A stretch of DNA of 13,670 nucleotides from Candidatus Eiseniibacteriota bacterium (GTDB taxonomy: Bacteria; Eisenbacteria; RBG-16-71-46): contig VBPB01000074.1 in NCBI GenBank assembly GCA_005893365.1, positions 1 to 13,670 of the forward strand, read 5' to 3'. The notes beneath the pieces were generated by a model. It saw only the letters and a list, made by a program, of their open reading frames with translations. It was not told the DNA's origin and made no database searches. This document shows positions 9,423 to 13,670 of the stretch, in pieces; within the stretch, counting starts at the first letter, position 1; every line of letters starts with the position of its first letter. Both the position numbers and the translations under genes were made by a program.

Positions 9423-12400
9423 CTACACCTTCACCATGTAATACATCGCCGCCGGGTGGTGGACGACGATCGCCGAGGTGGAGGCCTCGGGCACCAACTG
9501 GTAGGCGCTCGTGAGCGTCACCCCGATCGCCCGCTCGGGGGCCAGCAGTTGGAAGAGCTTGGCCTGGTCGGCCAGCTCGGGACAGGCGCTGTAGCCGAAC
9601 GAGTAGCGCTTGCCGCGGTCCGCCTCGAGCCCCAGCTCGCGGCGGATGCGCGCGTGGTGCCACTCGGCCAGCCCCTCGGCGGCCGAGACCGCGAGCCCGT
9701 GGGTGAAGAGCGCCTGGGCGTACTCGCCGCGGGCGTTCAGGGCCTCGCCCAGCGCGTCGGCGCCCGGGCCCACCGTCACCACCTGGAACGCCACCACGTC
9801 GAAGCGGCTGGTCGACCGTGGCAGGAAGTAATCGGAGAGGCAGAGCCCCTCGCGCTCGGTCTGGCGCGGGAAGGTGAAGCGGACGACCTCCTCGATCTTG
9901 CCGCGCGGCATGAGCGCCCCGGGGGCGAAGGCGGCCGGGTCGTAGACGATCAGGTCCGGGCCGTCGCTCTGGCAGGGGAAGTAGCCGAAGCAGGCGCGCG
10001 GGGCGAGCCAGCCCTGCGCGCGCGCCTCGCGCTGGAGGGCGAGCCGCCGCGGTTCGAAGTCCTCGCGCAGCAGCCGCTCCACCTCGGGCCCGCTGCCGCG
10101 CGCGCCCCAGTGCAGGCGGTAGAGGGTCTTCAAGTCCATCGCCGCGAACATGCCGTCCCAGTCGATGGCCTGGGCCTCGGTGACGCGCGGCCCCCAGAAC
10201 GGCGGCACCGGGATCGTCACGTTGCGGTCCACCTCGACGCGGAAGTCCTGTTGCGCCGCGGCGGAGTCCTGAGCGCGCGCGTCCAGCTCGGCCGCACGGG
10301 TCTTGAACTCGAACGCCTCGCGCCGCGTGCGCTCGACCAGCGCCGGGCGCTTGTCGGGATGAACCAGCGCGTCCACGGTGTCGAGCCCCTCGAAGGCGTC
10401 CTTGCAGTAGTAGACGCCGGGCGGATAGAACACCTCGCCGTCCACCAGGGCCGCGCGCCGGCCGAAGTTGCGGTTGATGGCGGCCCCGCCGATCAGCACC
10501 GGCACCGAGAGCCCGGCGCGGTGCAGCTCGGCGACGCAGATCGGCATCTGCTTGCTGGTCGAGACCAGCAGCGCCGAGAGCCCGATGGCGGTGGCCTCGA
10601 CCTCCTTCGCCTTCTGGAGGATCGTGGTGACCGGCACCTGCTTGCCCAGGTCGAAGACGGTGTAGCCGTTGTTGCTGAGGATGGTCTTGACCAGGTTCTT
10701 GCCGATGTCGTGCACGTCGCCGTAGACGGTGGCCAGCACGATGCGGCCCTTGCTCACGTCCGCGTTCTTCTCGAGGTAGGTCTCGAGCCGCGCCACCGCC
10801 TTCTTCATCACCTCGGCGCTCTGGAGCACGAACGGCAGGATCAGCTCGCCGGCGCCGAACTCCACGGGGTCGCGGCGCGCGACCGCCTCGTCCACCAGCG
10901 CCTCGATGCCGGCGGGCTTGCGGTGGAGGATCTGGAAGTGGATCTTCCGCTCGACCGGCAGCGTCGCCTCCTCGGCCTCCTCCTCGCGCGCGCGCGCGTC
11001 GGGGGTCCGGCCCTCGAAGTGGGCGATGTACCTGGCGAGCGCCTGCGGGTCGCGGTCGAACACCAGATCGTCGGCGAGGCGGCGGTCCTCCTCGCCGATC
11101 TCGGGATAGGGGGTGATGTCGCTCGGGTTGACGATCGCCATGTCGAGGCCGGCCTGGACGCAGTGATACAAGAACACGGAATTCAGCACCGCGCGCGCCT
11201 CGCGGCCCAGGCCGAACGACACGTTCGAGACGCCGAGGCTCAAGAGCACGCCGGGCAGCGCCGCCTTGATGCCGCGGATGCCCTCGATCGTGTCGATGGC
11301 CGAGTGCCGGAACTCCTCCTCGCCGGTGGCGAGCGTGAAGGTGAGCGCGTCGAAGATGAGCAGCTCGGGCGGCAGGCCGAACTCGCCGGTCACGATGTCG
11401 TGGATGCGCTGCGCCACGGCGAGCTTGCGCTCGGCGGACTTCGCCATCCCCTGCTCGTCGATGGTGAGCGCGATGACCGCGGCCCCGTAACGCATCACCA
11501 GCGGCATCACCGCGTCGATCCGCTCGCGGCCGTTCTCCAGGTTGATGGAGTTGACGATCGGGCAGCCCGGGTACGCCTTGAGGGCCGCCTCGATGACGGC
11601 GGCCTCGGTCGAGTCGATGCACAAGGGGGCTTCCACCGAGAGCGCCAGCTTCCTGACCAGCCGCCGCATCTGCTCGGCCTCGTCGGTGCGCTCGGTGAGC
11701 GCGAGGCACACGTCGAGCGTGTGCGCCCCGCCCTCCACCTGGCCGCGCGCGATCGGCACCAGGTCCTCGAGCCGGTCGTCGAGCACCAGCGCCTTGACCT
11801 TGCGCGAGCCCTGGGTGTTGAGCCGCTCGCCGATGATGGTCGGCGCCGGCTCCTGCCGGAGCGCGGTCGCGGTCATGCCGCTCGAGACCGCCCACGGGCC
11901 GCGCCCCGGGCGGCGCGTGGGCGCGCGGCGGCCGATCGCCGCCACCATCGCCCGGGTGTGCTCGGGCGTGGTGCCGCAGCAGCCACCGATGATGTTGACC
12001 CCGTTCTCGGCCACGAACTCGCGGAGCGTCTCGGCCATCGGCCCGGGCAGCATGGGGTAGTGCGCCCGGCCGCCATCGTTGATGGGCAGCCCGGCGTTGG
12101 GGATGCAGTGGATGGGGGTGCCCGCGAACTGGCCCAGCCAGCGGACGCTGTCGCGCATCAGGTCCGGGCCGGTCGAGCAGTTGAGGCCGATGATGTCCAC
12201 GCGCAGCGCCTCGAGCGTGGCCAAGGCTCCTCGGATGTCGGTGCCGAGCAGCATGCGGCCTGAGGGGTCGAGCGTCACCGAACACTGGATGGGAACGAGG
12301 CGCCCGGTGCGCGCCATGGCCTCGCGCGCGCCCAGCACCTGCGCCTTCATCTCGAGGATGTCCTGGCAGGTCTCGAGGATGAGCGCGTCGGCGCCGCCCT

Positions 12401-12869
12401 CGAGCAGGCCCTGCGCCTGCTCGGCGAACGCCGGCAGGAGGTCGTCGAGCGTCTTGCGCCCGAGATCGGGGTCCTCGGAGGAGGGCAGCATTCCCGAAGG
12501 GCCGATCGAGCCGATGGCGAAGCGTGGCCGGCCGTCGGCGGCCGCGAAGCGATCCGCGGCGCGCCGGGCGATGGCCGCGGCGGCGCGGTTCACCTCGAGC
12601 GTGCGCTCCCCCAGGCCCCATTCCTCGAGCCGCAGGCGGGACGCCTGGAACGAGTTGGTCTCGACCGCGTCGGCCCCGGCCTCGAAGTACGCGGCGTGGA
12701 TCGCCTCCACCACGTCGGGCCGGGTGAGGCTCAGGACGTCGTTACAGCCCTCGTACCGCTTGCCCCCGAAGTCCTCGGCGGTCAGCTCCCGCGCCTGGAT
12801 CTGGGTGCCCATGGCGCCGTCGTAGACCAGCACGCGGTCGGCCAGGGCCTCGAGCAATCGACTCTGCAT
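9423..12869 (-). CDS. metH: Cobalamin-dependent methionine synthase
   Basis: 1148 residues with all four MetH modules (E. coli has 1227). The homocysteine domain (about 1-320) has zinc ligands Cys231, Cys297 and Cys298 (GGCCGTTPEH). The folate pterin-binding domain (about 343-620) includes IIGERLNTQGSRK and ends near NPSDITPYPE. The B12 cap is at 640-705, and the B12 domain at 707-840 carries DVHDIGKN, with axial His720. The SAM reactivation domain (about 885-1148) keeps Asp903, Arg1088 and Tyr1093, the counterparts of E. coli Asp946, Arg1134 and Tyr1139. The enzyme moves a methyl group from 5-methyl-THF to homocysteine through cobalamin, in the cytoplasm. The frame is intact. An in-frame stop a few codons upstream leaves ATG 12869 as the only start. 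No cobalamin or SAM riboswitch is evident in the leader. Confidence 0.97.
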   Translation of the reverse strand: MQSRLLEALADRVLVYDGAMGTQIQARELTAEDFGGKRYEGCNDVLSLTRPDVVEAIHAAYFEAGADAVETNSFQASRLRLEEWGLGERTLEVNRAAAAIARRAADRFAAADGRPRFAIGSIGPSGMLPSSEDPDLGRKTLDDLLPAFAEQAQGLLEGGADALILETCQDILEMKAQVLGAREAMARTGRLVPIQCSVTLDPSGRMLLGTDIRGALATLEALRVDIIGLNCSTGPDLMRDSVRWLGQFAGTPIHCIPNAGLPINDGGRAHYPMLPGPMAETLREFVAENGVNIIGGCCGTTPEHTRAMVAAIGRRAPTRRPGRGPWAVSSGMTATALRQEPAPTIIGERLNTQGSRKVKALVLDDRLEDLVPIARGQVEGGAHTLDVCLALTERTDEAEQMRRLVRKLALSVEAPLCIDSTEAAVIEAALKAYPGCPIVNSINLENGRERIDAVMPLVMRYGAAVIALTIDEQGMAKSAERKLAVAQRIHDIVTGEFGLPPELLIFDALTFTLATGEEEFRHSAIDTIEGIRGIKAALPGVLLSLGVSNVSFGLGREARAVLNSVFLYHCVQAGLDMAIVNPSDITPYPEIGEEDRRLADDLVFDRDPQALARYIAHFEGRTPDARAREEEAEEATLPVERKIHFQILHRKPAGIEALVDEAVARRDPVEFGAGELILPFVLQSAEVMKKAVARLETYLEKNADVSKGRIVLATVYGDVHDIGKNLVKTILSNNGYTVFDLGKQVPVTTILQKAKEVEATAIGLSALLVSTSKQMPICVAELHRAGLSVPVLIGGAAINRNFGRRAALVDGEVFYPPGVYYCKDAFEGLDTVDALVHPDKRPALVERTRREAFEFKTRAAELDARAQDSAAAQQDFRVEVDRNVTIPVPPFWGPRVTEAQAIDWDGMFAAMDLKTLYRLHWGARGSGPEVERLLREDFEPRRLALQREARAQGWLAPRACFGYFPCQSDGPDLIVYDPAAFAPGALMPRGKIEEVVRFTFPRQTEREGLCLSDYFLPRSTSRFDVVAFQVVTVGPGADALGEALNARGEYAQALFTHGLAVSAAEGLAEWHHARIRRELGLEADRGKRYSFGYSACPELADQAKLFQLLAPERAIGVTLTSAYQLVPEASTSAIVVHHPAAMYYMVKV

Positions 12870-12884
12870 GGTGGCGAAGAGGGG

Positions 12885-12891
12885 CTCCTCC
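12885..12891 (-). promoter_or_regulatory. Distant Shine-Dalgarno of metH
   Basis: GGAGGAG is the only strong ribosome-binding sequence before metH but ends 15 nt from the ATG, more than the usual 5-9. The in-frame TAG upstream and the homocysteine domain starting at residue 13 leave no better start, so translation may be modest or helped by leader folding. Confidence 0.4.
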
Positions 12892-12984
12892 GGTGGGCCC
12901 TAGTCAGGGCGGTTCGGATGCGGGAATCGGGCAAGGAGAGTATCGGAGGCCTCCCGGGCCCGCAATAGAGCCTCCAGAAAGCGC

Positions 12985-13012
12985 TTGCCCGACGGACGCC
13001 GAGGGCTACCAT
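12985..13012 (+). promoter_or_regulatory. Probable promoter of the DUF1326 gene
   Basis: TTGCCC (12985-12990) and TACCAT (13007-13012) are 16 nt apart, each matching consensus at 4 of 6. The start would be near 13019, about 48 nt before the ATG. The -35 overlaps one arm of an 8-bp inverted repeat (CGGGCAAG 12928-12935, CTTGCCCG 12984-12991) in the gap divergent from metH. Confidence 0.4.
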
Positions 13013-13066
13013 CCTGGGGTCGGTGAAAACTGGCCGCCCATCCACCCCCCGCTGTCGGAGGACCTC

Positions 13067-13670
13067 ATGAAGAAGACGCTGTTCGCCGTCGCCACCCTGG
13101 CGCTCGGTCTCGTCGCCTCGGCCAACGCCCAGGCGCAGGCGGCCAAGCCCGCCTCGCCCGCCTGGAGCGCCAACATCACGGCCATCGAGGCGTGCTCCTG
13201 CCAGATGTTCTGCCAGTGCTACTTCTCGACCAAGCCCTCCGCGCACGCCGGGCACGACGGCGGGGCCGAGGAGCACTTCTGCAAGTTCAACAACGCGTAC
13301 AAGGTCAACAAGGGCAGCTACGGCGCGACCAAGCTCGACGGCGCCAAGTTCTGGATCTACGGCGACCTCGGCGACGAGTTCAGCGACGGCGAGATGGACT
13401 GGGCGGTCGTCACCTTTGACCAGGCGACCACCAAGGAGCAGCGCGACGCGATCGGCACGATCTGCGGGAAGCTCTTCCCAGTGAAGTGGAAGTCGTTCAG
13501 CACCGGCGAAGGCACGATCGAGTGGGTGGCCAGCAAGGACGAAGCCTACGCCCTGCTCGACGGCGGCAAGTCGGCCGAGGTGCGGCTGAGCGCCAAGAGC
13601 CTGACCAAGAACAACGGCGGCCAGCCGATGGTCATGACCAACCTCAAGTACTGGGGCGCGCCGCGCAACG
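13067..13670 (+). CDS. Exported DUF1326-type Cys-rich protein, 3'-truncated
   Basis: 201 codons are visible and no stop is reached. A clear signal peptide (MKKTLFAVATLALGLVASAN, cut probably after one of the AQA repeats near 23-25) is followed by a domain that looks like DUF1326. It has a Cys cluster C43-x-C45-x3-C49-x-C51 (ACSCQMFCQCYF), a His-bearing loop (H60, H63, H70), then C72 (HFCKFNNAYKV) and C133. Paired cysteines and histidines suggest metal binding or redox work in the periplasm, but the family has no settled function that I can name. GGAGG five bases before the ATG fixes the start. It is divergent from metH with a 197-nt gap. Many family members that I recall lack a signal peptide, so export is notable. 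Confidence 0.85.
   Translation, partial: MKKTLFAVATLALGLVASANAQAQAAKPASPAWSANITAIEACSCQMFCQCYFSTKPSAHAGHDGGAEEHFCKFNNAYKVNKGSYGATKLDGAKFWIYGDLGDEFSDGEMDWAVVTFDQATTKEQRDAIGTICGKLFPVKWKSFSTGEGTIEWVASKDEAYALLDGGKSAEVRLSAKSLTKNNGGQPMVMTNLKYWGAPRN

Noticed and set aside
9456..12263. 935-codon open frame opposite metH
   Set aside because: Antisense shadow of a certain metH gene; composition is low-complexity and no fold or motif is visible.
12870..13066. Cobalamin, SAM or SAH riboswitch in the metH leader
   Set aside because: The leader is short, and I could not find a B12 box or the conserved cores of SAM/SAH riboswitches; only short inverted repeats are present. An Infernal/Rfam scan would settle it.

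Overview
The window is high-GC (about 70% by eye, higher in the core genes) bacterial chromosome. It is densely packed, with short intergenic gaps and Shine-Dalgarno-led genes. The gene content is aerobic and heterotrophic: a homodimeric pyruvate dehydrogenase E1, a B12-dependent methionine synthase, an S9 peptidase, a SPOR-domain envelope protein and an aquaporin-family channel. A Gram-negative soil or sediment lineage fits (for example Rokubacteria/Methylomirabilota or Acidobacteriota). That placement is an impression from composition and gene style, not something the sequence proves. No tRNA, rRNA, CRISPR array, phage gene or transposase gene was seen.

Layout. (1) 1-1103, minus strand: a tight operon of three small membrane proteins, the last cut by the window edge. 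Two of them share a DE-x3-R-x3-[DE]-AL-x2-AF motif. A good sigma70-type promoter precedes the operon, and its -35 lies inside a perfect 18-bp palindrome. (2) 1190-1482: a non-coding stretch with four more palindromes. (3) 1483-3498, minus: an S9 prolyl-oligopeptidase-family peptidase, divergent from (4) 3642-6362, plus: aceE. (5) 6363-6706: non-coding, with a 183-nt inverted-repeat element that can fold into a three-way junction, followed by a sigma28-like promoter. (6) 6707-7783, plus: a bitopic SPOR-domain protein, convergent with (7) 7829-8473, minus: a RimJ/RimL-type acetyltransferase. (8) 8772-9407, plus: an MIP channel with an unusual predicted selectivity filter, convergent with (9) 9423-12869, minus: full-length metH. 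(10) 13067 to the right edge, plus: an exported Cys-rich DUF1326 protein, incomplete at its 3' end.

The core enzymes look ordinary: aceE feeds acetyl-CoA into central metabolism and metH serves methionine/SAM and folate recycling, and their catalytic residues are intact. There is no single obvious new multi-gene defence or biosynthetic system. The parts most worth a second look are the palindrome-controlled membrane operon, the palindrome cluster next to it, the large structured element after aceE, the sigma28-like promoter on the SPOR gene, and the MIP channel lacking the usual aromatic/arginine filter. Many long open frames opposite aceE, metH and the peptidase are GC-rich shadows and were left out.
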